Source: Akkermansia muciniphila
GTDB taxonomy: Bacteria > Verrucomicrobiota > Verrucomicrobiia > Verrucomicrobiales > Verrucomicrobiaceae
Length of the DNA stretch: 36,830 nt
NCBI GenBank assembly: GCA_945863205.1
Contig: CAMAZK010000017.1
Coordinates: forward strand, 1-36,830
Direction of reading: 5' to 3'
Shown piece after piece: positions 26,744 through 34,687 of the stretch. A program made the translations under genes and the position numbers. Every line of letters begins with the position of its first letter. The stretch's first letter is position 1. The notes below the pieces were generated by a model. The model worked only from the letters and a program-made list of their open reading frames with translations, made no database searches and was not told the origin of the DNA.

Positions 26744-27129
26744 AGGCACCCTATTGGCTTACACTCGAGGAGTGTCTCGCGCTGCACGAGATGATGGTGG
26801 CGTTTTATGGTGGCACACTGGGTCTGCGTGACGAATCGTTGCTTCAGTCCGCGCTCGCCAAGCCGCAAAATGTTTATGCCTATGGGCAGCCCACCATGGC
26901 TGACCTCGCAGCCAGTTACACTGTGGGAATCGTCAAAAACCACCCGTTTCTCGATGGCAACAAACGGACCGGATTCATGATGGGTGCCGGTTTTCTGGAA
27001 CGAAATGGGTTCACATTTAACGCCACTGAAGCCGATGCCGCGATTCGCACCCTCGCACTCGCAGCCGGGGAAATGACCGAAGCGGCCTACGCCGCATGGC
27101 TGGAGACGAACTCGGAGAAGCGGAAGTAG
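26740..27129 (+). CDS. doc: Doc/Fic-family toxin (death-on-curing)
   Basis: 129 residues with the Fic-fold signature HPFLDGNKRTG; the active-site His, Asp and Asn-Lys-Arg are all present. LHEMMVAFYGGTLGLRDESL and the C-terminal helix match Doc. Doc phosphorylates EF-Tu and stops translation. The cognate antitoxin is the overlapping AbrB-like gene instead of a Phd protein, a known but less usual pairing. The stop is 2 bases from the convergent LacI gene stop. It seems intact. Confidence 0.93.
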   Translation: MKAPYWLTLEECLALHEMMVAFYGGTLGLRDESLLQSALAKPQNVYAYGQPTMADLAASYTVGIVKNHPFLDGNKRTGFMMGAGFLERNGFTFNATEADAAIRTLALAAGEMTEAAYAAWLETNSEKRK

Positions 27130-27131
27130 CA

Positions 27132-28127
27132 TCACGACGACGCCCGCCACACGCCCTCGGTCATCACGATCTTCGGCGCGGCGGGAATGCCGCGTTCGTT
27201 TTGCTGGTACTGAGTCACCAGCAGATCGACAGCCGCCGCGCCCAGGACATCCGCCTGCTGGTCGATGCCGCCCACCTGCGGGAAATCGGAATGCCACGCC
27301 AGGGTCACCAGCATCGGTCGTTTCGAAGCTGGCAAGGCCGTGAGCCACTCCGCGACCACATGCCCGCCGTCGATCACCACCTCCGGCTTTTCTTTACGCA
27401 CCCACGCCAGGAAGTCCGCACGCGCAGGCGTCTTCCTCAGCGCCAGCAGCTTTTCGGGTCGCGCCAGCGGATGATGCGCCAGAAAGCTCGCCGACCACGC
27501 ACGGAACATCCGCTCATTAATGGTGCTGCCGGAGTAGAAGCCGATTCGCTCGTGCCCCTGCTTCTTGAGCATGCGTAGCGCCGTCATCATGCCAAGGAAG
27601 TGATGATGATGGACGCGGTGAAGTTGCGGTCGTGCATAGCCCAGGCCGATGACGACGCTGCTGAATTTCTCCCACGCCATCGAGACATGCCCGCGACTGC
27701 GTGAGATCAGAGGCGAGAGGATGAAGCCGGGGATGCCCCGCGCCTCAAGAATGCTCGAAAGCCTCCGCCCAGTCATACCCCGGGCCGCGAGATGGAATTC
27801 TTCGAGCTGGAAGCCGAGCTTCTTCGCCTGCTGGTGCGCACCGCGAACGAGTTGCTGCGACCACGACGACTTCGCGATCTCCGCCGCCTCACGTTCGGCC
27901 CAAACGAAGGCCAGCGTCCGCGGCGGCGCCGTCTGACGCGCACGTCGCATGTGCGTCATCAGCTTGGCGATCTCCGGGTCCGGCTGGTAGCCCAGGTTCT
28001 CCGCCACCGCCGCGATCTTTGCCCGCAAGTCCGCGCCCACATGCCGCTCTCCGCGCATGGCGCGGGAGACGGTCATCTTCGAGACACCCAGTGCGCGGGC
28101 GATGTCATTCAGGGTGGGGCGGGACAT
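27132..28127 (-). CDS. LacI-family transcriptional regulator
   Basis: 331 residues. The N-terminal HTH and hinge are typical: TLNDIARALGVSKMTVSRAM, GERHVGADLRAKIAAVAENL and GYQPDPE. The rest is a periplasmic-binding-protein-like effector domain (GIPGFILSPL, HERIGFYSG). It is divergent from the secreted FAD oxidoreductase, 85 bases apart, and a palindrome 2 bases from its own start (28130-28144) is the probable operator. It likely controls itself and the oxidoreductase in response to a sugar or polyol; the ligand cannot be read from the sequence. Confidence 0.92.
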   Translation of the reverse strand: MSRPTLNDIARALGVSKMTVSRAMRGERHVGADLRAKIAAVAENLGYQPDPEIAKLMTHMRRARQTAPPRTLAFVWAEREAAEIAKSSWSQQLVRGAHQQAKKLGFQLEEFHLAARGMTGRRLSSILEARGIPGFILSPLISRSRGHVSMAWEKFSSVVIGLGYARPQLHRVHHHHFLGMMTALRMLKKQGHERIGFYSGSTINERMFRAWSASFLAHHPLARPEKLLALRKTPARADFLAWVRKEKPEVVIDGGHVVAEWLTALPASKRPMLVTLAWHSDFPQVGGIDQQADVLGAAAVDLLVTQYQQNERGIPAAPKIVMTEGVWRASS

Positions 28128-28129
28128 GC

Positions 28130-28144
28130 CTGTTACCGTAACAG
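28130..28144. promoter_or_regulatory. Candidate LacI-family operator
   Basis: CTGTTACCGTAACAG is a perfect 7-bp inverted repeat with one central base (C). It sits 2 bases upstream of the LacI-family gene start on the minus strand and 68 bases before the oxidoreductase start on the plus strand, so binding could repress both. Classical LacI operators have a central CG with even symmetry; this one is odd-spaced, so its assignment to this regulator is inferred. Confidence 0.6.
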
Positions 28145-28212
28145 AACCGAATTGATTGCGCTACCCGCCTGCGTTCGTTTAAAGCTTCCCGTTCCACCCA
28201 ACTCCGCCCACC

Positions 28213-30531
28213 ATGAAAACCGCCCTCTTTGTCTCTCTCATCGCCCTCACGGCTGCCGCGCAGGCACAGCCGAAGTGGATCGAAGCCGAATCCTTTGCCA
28301 ACCACGGCGGCTGGGTTCTCGATACGCAGTTCATCGATTCCATGGGCTCGCCCTACCTGATGGCGCACGGCATGGGGAAGGTGGTGAAGGACGCCAGCAC
28401 GCAAGTGGAACTCCCGGCGGGCGAGTACACACTTTGGGCACGTACCAAGAACTGGGTGGGGCCGTGGGATGCGCCGGGAGCACCAGGGCGCTTCGAGATC
28501 AGCGTCAATGGCGAGAAGCTGAAGCATGAATTCGGCGCCACGGGGAAGGACTGGCAGTGGGAGAAGGCCGGACCGGTGAAAGTTTCCGGCAAGACCAAGA
28601 TCGCGCTACATGACCTCACGGGTTTCGACGGTCGCGTGGACGCCATCGTGCTTAGCGATGACGCGGGCTTCACGCCGACGACGGAGATGCGTAGAAAATT
28701 GCTCGGCCTGCCGGAGCAGGCGCCGGAGACGAGCGAGTACGACCTCGTGGTCGTCGGCGGCGGGTACTCCGGCATGGGCGCGGCGATTTCCGGCGCACGG
28801 CAGGGGCTGAAGGTGGCGTTCGTTCAGAATCGCCCGGTGCTCGGCGGCAATGGATCGAGCGAGATCCAGGTGTGGGCCATGGGTGGCACGCGCCGTGGTT
28901 TGTACCCGCATCTCGGCGAGATCGTGGAGGAGTTCGCGGACCGGGCGAGCAACAGCCCGGCTGCCTCGCCGGATGAATTCAACGACAAGCTCAAGGAAGA
29001 CACGGTGAAGGCGGAGAAGACCATCGAGCTGTTTCTCAACACGCACGTCTATGGCGTCGAGCTGAACGCGGACAAAAAGAATATCCGCAGCGTCATCGGC
29101 CTGGACACGAAGAGCGGCAAGGAAACGCGCTTTGTGGGCAAGCTGTTCGTGGATTGCACCGGCCACGGCACCGTGGGGGCGCTGGCGGGCGCGGAGTTCA
29201 TGATGGAGGAAAAAGGCCGCATGGGCATGAGCAACATGTGGGTCATGCAGAATCTGAAAAAGCCCGTTTCATGGCCGGGCACACCCTGGTCACTACAGAT
29301 GACGCTGGACGACTTCCCGGAGCCGCGTGCGCTGGCGCCCGTCGGCAAGAAGAATGCCGCCAACCAGACGGGTTTCGACCTCGGCTACACGCCGGTGCCG
29401 AATCCTGACGAGTACGTCCACGGTGAGTGGTTCTGGGAGAGCGGCTTCGACAAGCATCCGATCAACGACCTCGAACTCATCCGCGATCACAACTTCCGTG
29501 CGGTCTATGGTGCCGTTTCGGCGCTCAAGACCCTTTCCGCCGAAAAATACGCGAACTACGACCTCACCTGGCTGGCCTACATCGGCGGTCCGCGTGAAAG
29601 CCGCCGCATCGTCGGCGACCTGGTGCTCAACGGCGAAGACATGGTGAACGGCGTCATCCATCCCGACGGCTGCGTGCCGACGACCTGGGACCAGGACCTG
29701 CATTATCCGAAGGAGCAGTATGCAAAGAACTTCCCGGACAATCCCTTCATCAGCCGCGCCGTGTTTGGGAAGCACACGGACCGGAAAAACGGCTATCCGG
29801 TGCCCTACCGCTGCTTCTACTCCAAAGACATCGGGAACCTTTTCATGGCCGGTCGCACGATCAGCGTGGATCGCAACTCGCTGGGCAGCACGCGCGTGAT
29901 GCGCACCTGCGGCATGATGGGGGAGGTCGTGGGCAAGGCGGCCTGGATCTGCGTGCGCCACCACACCACGCCGCGTGGCGTGTATGAGCAGTATCTCGAC
30001 ATTTTGAAGGACCTCATGAACAAGCCCGGCGCGATGCGGCGTGACTCCCTCGAAGGCGATCTCTACCTGCCGGCCAACGCCAAGACTCTGCCGCCGATCG
30101 CCGAGGACGGCATCAATCCAGCGAAGCTCGAAGGCATCGTGATTGATGATGCGGAGGCGGAACTGAAGGGCAAGTGGGCGCACGGCGAGGGCCTGAAGCC
30201 CTTCGTGGGCAAGCACTACAGCTACGGCAGCGACAAGGACGCCAGTGCCCGCTTCGCTTTCAGCGTGAAGCAGACCGGCAGCTATGAAGTGCGCATCTTC
30301 TTCCAACCGCACGAGAACCGCGCGAAGTCAGCTCCTGTCAGTGTGCTGAGCGCGGACGGGGAGAAGACCTTCACAGTCGATCAAAGCAAGCCCGCCCCCC
30401 TCCCCCAGGGCGCCTACAGCCTGGGCACCTTCAAATTCAGCGCTGGCGAGGAGGCAGCCGTGATCTTCCGCACGAAGAACGCGGGCGGGAATGTGCACCT
30501 CGATGCCGTGCAGGTGCTGCCGGCGAAGTAG
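28213..30531 (+). CDS. Secreted FAD-dependent oxidoreductase with carbohydrate-binding-like ends
   Basis: 772 residues. A signal peptide (MKTALFVSLIALTAAAQAQ) is followed by a beta-rich domain (about 20-165), then a FAD-binding domain opening with YDLVVVGGGYSGMGAAISGA and continuing with NRPVLGGNGSSEIQVW. The last 150 residues resemble the golvesin/xanthan-lyase-type domain (TGSYEVRIFF, FTVDQSKPAP, GGNVHLDAVQVLPAK). The architecture is frequent in Verrucomicrobia and Planctomycetes, where it is linked to polysaccharide use. The reaction and substrate are unknown. It is divergent from and probably controlled by the LacI-type regulator. No ribosome site stands out. A two-hairpin structure lies just after the stop. 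Confidence 0.87.
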   Translation: MKTALFVSLIALTAAAQAQPKWIEAESFANHGGWVLDTQFIDSMGSPYLMAHGMGKVVKDASTQVELPAGEYTLWARTKNWVGPWDAPGAPGRFEISVNGEKLKHEFGATGKDWQWEKAGPVKVSGKTKIALHDLTGFDGRVDAIVLSDDAGFTPTTEMRRKLLGLPEQAPETSEYDLVVVGGGYSGMGAAISGARQGLKVAFVQNRPVLGGNGSSEIQVWAMGGTRRGLYPHLGEIVEEFADRASNSPAASPDEFNDKLKEDTVKAEKTIELFLNTHVYGVELNADKKNIRSVIGLDTKSGKETRFVGKLFVDCTGHGTVGALAGAEFMMEEKGRMGMSNMWVMQNLKKPVSWPGTPWSLQMTLDDFPEPRALAPVGKKNAANQTGFDLGYTPVPNPDEYVHGEWFWESGFDKHPINDLELIRDHNFRAVYGAVSALKTLSAEKYANYDLTWLAYIGGPRESRRIVGDLVLNGEDMVNGVIHPDGCVPTTWDQDLHYPKEQYAKNFPDNPFISRAVFGKHTDRKNGYPVPYRCFYSKDIGNLFMAGRTISVDRNSLGSTRVMRTCGMMGEVVGKAAWICVRHHTTPRGVYEQYLDILKDLMNKPGAMRRDSLEGDLYLPANAKTLPPIAEDGINPAKLEGIVIDDAEAELKGKWAHGEGLKPFVGKHYSYGSDKDASARFAFSVKQTGSYEVRIFFQPHENRAKSAPVSVLSADGEKTFTVDQSKPAPLPQGAYSLGTFKFSAGEEAAVIFRTKNAGGNVHLDAVQVLPAK

Positions 30532-30547
30532 GCATTCAAATCCAGAC

Positions 30548-30593
30548 GCATGCCCCGCCATCGGGGCATGCAGCCGGTTTGGAATCGACCGGC
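30548..30593 (+). terminator. Bidirectional double hairpin between convergent genes
   Basis: GCATGCCCCG-CCAT-CGGGGCATGC (30548-30571) is a perfect 10-bp stem with a 4-base loop. A second stem, GCCGGT/ACCGGC (30573-30593), follows. On the plus strand the next bases include CTTTCTTTTTC, so a U-run follows the second stem. It lies between the oxidoreductase stop (30531) and the GYF-like gene stop (30596). Confidence 0.65.
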
Positions 30594-30595
30594 AA

Positions 30596-30862
30596 TCAGG
30601 CCGCTTTCTTTTTCTTCGCGGCCGGGGCGGCGGTTTTGGTCGCCGCCTTGGCGCTCTTGGCGGCAGGCCTCTTGACCACCTTGGGCGCAGGCAGCGGAAT
30701 GATGCTCATCCACTCCTGGCAGGGGAGCCAGGCCTCCGTGCCTTCACTGCGGAGGTAGTCGGAGTCGTTGAGGAGTCCGCGCTTTTGAAAATCCAGGATC
30801 TCCGTTTTGGAGAAGGGGCCGAATTCGACAAATGTGCGGCTGAGATAGACGAGGTCTTTCAT
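30596..30862 (-). CDS. GYF_2-like domain protein with histone-H1-like tail
   Basis: 88 residues. Residues 1-55 follow the GYF_2 pattern: a strand (LVYLSRTF), GPFSKTEILDFQKRGLLNDS, then an acidic turn ending EAWLPCQEW. From about 60 the sequence is Lys/Ala/Pro only (AAKSAKAATKTAAPAAKKKK), like the tails of bacterial histone-H1-like proteins, which bind nucleic acid. GYF_2 domains bind proline-rich peptides or sit in envelope proteins. A link between proline-rich proteins and DNA is possible but untested. The poly-Lys codons also supply the T-run on the plus strand after the adjacent hairpin. Confidence 0.72.
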   Translation of the reverse strand: MKDLVYLSRTFVEFGPFSKTEILDFQKRGLLNDSDYLRSEGTEAWLPCQEWMSIIPLPAPKVVKRPAAKSAKAATKTAAPAAKKKKAA

Positions 30863-31040
30863 GGGGTATTGGGTTCAGGTTTGGGGATAGGGTTCGTTAG
30901 TGAGCGCTTACCCCTGCGGCAAGCATCAATCCTGCCACACTGCTTCTAAAAATGTTGTCCAGGCGGTCGTGAGGCCGGTGACCGGTGAGGAATTCGCTCA
31001 CCGTTGGGCTTGCGGGGCTTCACGCGACAATCTAGTTTAT
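30863..31040. promoter_or_regulatory. Divergent regulatory region with repeats
   Basis: GTGAGCGCTTAC (30900-30911) is a near-perfect 12-bp palindrome around AGCGCT, 38 bases before the GYF-like gene start. CCGGTGACCGGTGA (about 30975-30988) is a tandem 7-mer, and the second copy pairs with CTCACCG (30997-31003) as a 7-bp stem. A weak TTGCGG (31010-31015) with TAGTTT (31033-31038), 17 bases apart, could be a promoter close to the plus-strand ATG 31041. Confidence 0.4.
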
Positions 31041-32057
31041 ATGACAAGAATGATTATTTGCCTCGAATCCTCCCTCCTCGGCGGGTATCTGACCAATGAA
31101 GTGCCCGGACTGATCACGGGAGTGCTGCATCTGGCAGGCAAAGCGCAGCCGGTGCGGGTGGAGTTGGCAGGGAACTTCCTGCGCGATATCGCCGGCTGCC
31201 GGGTCGATTTTCATAATCCTCTGCCGGAAGCGAACCAGGCGGAGGTGGAGGCCGTTTCATCGCTGCAGCACGGCTACGCCGGGCTCATGACCGCCTCCTA
31301 CCGCGTGGCCAAACTGCCACGACGCCGCACTCAGTCCGGGCTGGCCAAGATTTTGGAGCCGCCGCCAGGCCTGAAGAACCTGCTTTTTTTTGAGTGGTTC
31401 AATCAAGACCACCAGAGAATCCTGATCCAGTCCTGGCACCTCCAACTGCGCGTTTCGGAGTCGCGCTGGCAGTTGACGAAAGATGAGGAAGACGTGCTTT
31501 TACGGCAGAACCGCGCCCGGCGGAAACACTTCCTGCTCGGCGAGAGGGGCCGCAGCAGCAAGGATCGCGACGCTCTTCACAGTCCAGGCCTCGACGACCC
31601 TTTCCAGCCCACCAAGCCTGGATGCGACCCCTTCGGACCGACTCTAACGGCTGAGACCGCCCAGAGGGAGCCGCTGCCGTCGAAGGCAGAAAAGGACCCC
31701 GCGATCCGCGCGGCCGCACTGGCCCAGGAGCTGCGTCGATTTCAGAGCCTGCTGGTTTTCAACGAGGAGGTCAGGACCCGACCGGCCGTCCTGCGCCTGC
31801 TCGCCACGGTCGCCGACCTGGCCGCGCACCTGATTCATGTGCTCAAGCAATTCACCGAGGAGCAAAAACAGCAATGGCGTTTTTTGGTCGTGGACCTGGA
31901 GCAGAGCCTGCCGCTCTTCGCCGCCGCATTGAACGCCACGGACCAGCTAATCCAACAAAATCCCCAGGGGGCCGACATGGATTGGCTGGCGGGTGTTCAG
32001 GCCAGCCTCCTGAACATCGAGCTGCGCATGAGAGAGCTGTTGGGACAGTTGCGCTGA
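31041..32057 (+). CDS. Unrecognised 338-aa protein
   Basis: Start ATG 31041 chosen because the first 47 codons of the longer frame cover the regulatory region. No family is recognised. The N-terminus has mixed alpha/beta character (MTRMIICLESSLLGGYLTNE; LITGVLHLAGKAQPVRVELA). The middle (about 150-225) is charged and rich in Arg, Pro and Asp, probably disordered. The C-terminal 110 residues are helical with leucine heptads (LLATVADLAAHLIHVLKQF, LLNIELRMRELLGQLR). There is no signal peptide or membrane helix, so it is probably cytoplasmic. It is followed after 18 bases by the 193-residue membrane gene and then tlyA, so the three may form an operon. ATG 31050 is an alternative start. Confidence 0.72.
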   Translation: MTRMIICLESSLLGGYLTNEVPGLITGVLHLAGKAQPVRVELAGNFLRDIAGCRVDFHNPLPEANQAEVEAVSSLQHGYAGLMTASYRVAKLPRRRTQSGLAKILEPPPGLKNLLFFEWFNQDHQRILIQSWHLQLRVSESRWQLTKDEEDVLLRQNRARRKHFLLGERGRSSKDRDALHSPGLDDPFQPTKPGCDPFGPTLTAETAQREPLPSKAEKDPAIRAAALAQELRRFQSLLVFNEEVRTRPAVLRLLATVADLAAHLIHVLKQFTEEQKQQWRFLVVDLEQSLPLFAAALNATDQLIQQNPQGADMDWLAGVQASLLNIELRMRELLGQLR

Positions 32058-32075
32058 TCGACGGGGCGGATTAGC

Positions 32076-32657
32076 ATGGCCGCCATGCGACTTTCCCACT
32101 TTGCCCTCGCCCTCACGATCATTCTTCTGGCCGTCACCGGGTATCTGGCCTGGGAAGCGCAGCAGGAGGCGCAGGGAGCCCGCCGTGAGCTGGAACTCGT
32201 CCGCAAACAGCAGGCCGCGCAAGAAGCATCCCGTCCCGTAGCGCCTGAGGTGGTCGCTGCCGTCCCGCCGCCTCCGGAACCGCCTCCCGCTCCCGCCAAT
32301 TCCTCCCCACCTCTCGCTGGCAGCGGGCTGATGCCAGGGACTCCGGAAGCATCCTCCACTCCGGCACCCGCGCCCCTGACCGCTTTGCAAAAGCAACTGA
32401 TGGGCATGCCCGCCGTGGCCAAGGTGCTCGACGTCCAGCCGGCGCAGGGATTCGCGGTCATCAATGCCGGAAAGAACAAGCAGCTCGAACCGGGGCTCAA
32501 ATTCGACGTCCGCCGTGCTGACGGACTGGTGGGCCGCGTGATCATCGGAGAAACCATCGACGCTGCGGAGGCAGTGGTGGACATCGACCCCACCGGCGCC
32601 ATCCCAGGGGTCTCCATCGAGGCGGGCGACGAGCTGGTGCTGCCCATTCGCAAGTGA
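32076..32657 (+). CDS. Membrane-anchored protein with proline-rich linker and small C-terminal domain
   Basis: 193 residues. One N-terminal membrane helix (about 8-26, FALALTIILLAVTGYLAW), then a short coiled coil (EAQQEAQGARRELELVRKQQ) and a Pro/Ala/Ser linker (about 50-105). The C-terminal 85 residues form a beta-rich domain (FAVINAGKNKQLEPGLKFDV, GLVGRVIIGETIDAAEAVVD, EAGDELVLPI), which resembles domains seen in envelope assembly proteins. It may be exported, held by the helix. GGGGCGGA lies 5 bases before ATG 32076; ATG 32085 is an alternative. Function is unknown. Confidence 0.72.
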   Translation: MAAMRLSHFALALTIILLAVTGYLAWEAQQEAQGARRELELVRKQQAAQEASRPVAPEVVAAVPPPPEPPPAPANSSPPLAGSGLMPGTPEASSTPAPAPLTALQKQLMGMPAVAKVLDVQPAQGFAVINAGKNKQLEPGLKFDVRRADGLVGRVIIGETIDAAEAVVDIDPTGAIPGVSIEAGDELVLPIRK

Positions 32658-32669
32658 AGCACACGCCCC

Positions 32670-33419
32670 ATGGCTCGTGAACGTCTTGATCTCGTCCTGG
32701 TGAAGCAGGGTCTGGCTCCGTCCCGCGAGCAGGCGAAAAGGCTCATCATGGCCGGGGAAGTCAGCGTTACCGGACGCCGTGTCACCCAGCCCGGCTGGCT
32801 TCTCAAAGAGAGCGATCAAATCGTCGTGCGGACGCCGCCCAAGTTCGTCAGCCGCGGCGGCCTGAAGCTCGAGGGCGCCCTGGAGCACTTCGGCATCGAC
32901 GTCACCGGCATGATCGCTTTGGACGCGGGGGCCTCCACGGGCGGATTCACCGACTGCCTGCTCCAGCGCGGCGCGGTGAAGGTCTTCGCTTTCGACGTGG
33001 GGACGAATCAACTGGTCTGGAAACTGCGCAGCGACCCACGCGTGGTCTCCCGTGAGCAGTTCAATCTGCGCTACATGGTTCCGGAGGATCTCGGTCAGCT
33101 TGTGGACGTCGTCGTCGCCGATCTGTCGTTCATTTCCCTGACGTTGGTGCTGCCCGCCATCTTAAAGGCCCTGCGTCCGGGCGGGCATGCCGTGGTGCTC
33201 ATCAAGCCGCAATTCGAGCTCTCACGCGAAGAAGTCGGCAAAGGCGGGATCATCCGCGAACCGGAGTTGCACGCCAAGGCGTGCCGGCGGATCGAGGACT
33301 TTGTCCGCTCTCAAGACGGTCTCGAATGGCATGGTGTGACGGACTCGTCCATCCAGGGAACCGACGGCAACCGCGAGTTTTTGGCCTGGATTCGCACCGC
33401 CGGGCCTGCCCCGCATTAA
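32670..33419 (+). CDS. tlyA: TlyA-family rRNA 2'-O-methyltransferase
   Basis: 249 residues with the standard TlyA layout. An N-terminal S4 RNA-binding domain (ERLDLVLVKQGLAPSREQAK, then AGEVSVTGRRV) precedes an FtsJ-type methyltransferase with SAM site DAGASTGGFTDCLL and the catalytic set K-D-K: SRGGLKLEGAL, VVADLSFISL and LIKPQFELSREE. TlyA methylates rRNA cytidines and affects capreomycin sensitivity in mycobacteria. It starts 12 bases after the previous gene and ends a three-gene run. Confidence 0.95.
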   Translation: MARERLDLVLVKQGLAPSREQAKRLIMAGEVSVTGRRVTQPGWLLKESDQIVVRTPPKFVSRGGLKLEGALEHFGIDVTGMIALDAGASTGGFTDCLLQRGAVKVFAFDVGTNQLVWKLRSDPRVVSREQFNLRYMVPEDLGQLVDVVVADLSFISLTLVLPAILKALRPGGHAVVLIKPQFELSREEVGKGGIIREPELHAKACRRIEDFVRSQDGLEWHGVTDSSIQGTDGNREFLAWIRTAGPAPH

Positions 33420-33725
33420 AATGAAGGTGCGGCAAGAGAGGGGCGGTCGCAGGCACGCTCGCCAAAGATCTTAACGGCAGCCTCAACTCCGCAAAGGGAG
33501 CCCCTCAGGCGGCGAAAATGCCCGGTGGAACGAGGTCCACTTCCAGCAGGAGCTTGGATGGCGGCATTTCAACTGCCCCGCTGACGAGTTTTCAAAAAAC
33601 AGATAGCCTCGCCACAAGAATCTCACATTTGGGCCTCATTCACGCTAATGGCTATATTTTTGATAATTTAGACCTTGCAGATCTGCGATAATTATCACAA
33701 AATACAATCATCAATCCATCTCTCC
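33420..33725. other. Non-coding spacer with AT-rich end
   Basis: No gene or RNA fold is recognised in this 306-base stretch after tlyA. The last 70 bases are AT-rich, unlike the window, with a perfect palindrome GATAATTATC at 33687-33696 and a related TGATAATTT at 33661. They probably contain the promoter and an operator of the pseudopilin gene, though no -35/-10 pair is convincing. Confidence 0.35.
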
Positions 33726-34148
33726 ATGAATAACACGCTTCCACGCCCAATCTCGGCCTCGCGCTCCGGCTTTAGCCTTTTTGAGGTGCTGATGTTCATC
33801 GCCGTGATCGGCGTGATGATCGCTATCGTGGTTCCCATGTGGGGGCAGACGGAGTCGATCTACGCAGCACGCGACCGCCGCAATGCCCAGGAACTGGCGG
33901 CGATGAGCCTGATGGCCCACAGCGCCGGGCTGGACTTCATCCAGGAAGGGGATGACGTCGCCGAAACAGCGCGGGCCATCGTCCGCGGCGGCATGCCCTT
34001 GCAGGGCTCGATGAAAGGCCGCCGTTTCATCGTTCCCGGACTGAGTGAAGAGGACATCAAAGGCGCAGCCAAATTTCTCGTCATCAAGGACGGCGAGCTC
34101 ATCTACACCAACGATGAGCGTTTGGAGGACGGCTCGCAGAGCCTCTGA
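33726..34148 (+). CDS. Type IV pilin-like pseudopilin
   Basis: 140 residues from ATG 33726. It has a short basic leader (MNNTLPRPISASRSG) and the prepilin signature: G then FSLFEVLMFIAVIGVMIAIV, with Glu5 of the mature protein and a hydrophobic helix. Processing by a prepilin peptidase and N-methylation are expected. The C-terminal part is a small alpha/beta domain (MSLMAHSAGLDFIQEGDDVA; GRRFIVPGLSEEDIKGAAKF). No other pilus or type II secretion gene is in the window, so it is an orphan, possibly a minor pilin. The following gene is 104 bases away. Confidence 0.85.
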   Translation: MNNTLPRPISASRSGFSLFEVLMFIAVIGVMIAIVVPMWGQTESIYAARDRRNAQELAAMSLMAHSAGLDFIQEGDDVAETARAIVRGGMPLQGSMKGRRFIVPGLSEEDIKGAAKFLVIKDGELIYTNDERLEDGSQSL

Positions 34149-34252
34149 TTCATCTGCCGCCCGGTGCAAAGGGGACCGCCGGCGCAATCCACGTCCAGGA
34201 AAGTCGTCGTTTTGTCTTGCCTCATGCGGAGCTTTCGTGAGCATGCTCGCCC

Positions 34253-34651
34253 ATGCCCCCCTTCCTCAAAAAGAACTGGTACCTCCTCACCCCGGCACTG
34301 ATCATTCTCATTCCGGGGCTGATCATGCTCTACTGCACCAGCATCTACGGCTACAGCATGGCTGAAGCCGGCCAGGTCGTGCTTCACATCGGCTCGACCG
34401 GCACGCGCTACGGACAGGGCTTCTCCGAGGGAAATTTCCGGCTTGTGCGCAGCGGCATGGATGGAAAAGCTGTCTTCAACATGCTCAAGGCGCCCATGGA
34501 GCGCAACCTGCCCGAAGACACGGAATGGCGCTACAGCCTCCCCGCCAGCGGTGTGCGGTACTACCACGAGCGCACCGTCATCATGGCCCGCGATGCCAAC
34601 GGCATTCCCCGGGTCAAAGAGAAGATCAGCCGTTTTCACACACCTGATTGA
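34253..34651 (+). CDS. Small membrane protein, unknown
   Basis: 132 residues with one N-terminal membrane helix (about 9-30, WYLLTPALIILIPGLIMLYC). The rest is a soluble, beta-rich domain with many Arg and Tyr (LVRSGMDGKAVFNMLKAPME, WRYSLPASGVRYYHERTVI). It might be anchored outside the membrane. No family is recognised. It lies 104 bases after the pseudopilin gene and 36 before the LysM lipoprotein; a co-transcribed envelope cluster with the latter is plausible. Confidence 0.68.
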   Translation: MPPFLKKNWYLLTPALIILIPGLIMLYCTSIYGYSMAEAGQVVLHIGSTGTRYGQGFSEGNFRLVRSGMDGKAVFNMLKAPMERNLPEDTEWRYSLPASGVRYYHERTVIMARDANGIPRVKEKISRFHTPD

Positions 34652-34687
34652 TTCGGCGCTCAACCCCGCGAAAGTGACGGCCTACCC

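Noticed and set aside
29293-30312. 339-codon minus frame
   Set aside because: Antisense to the FAD oxidoreductase.
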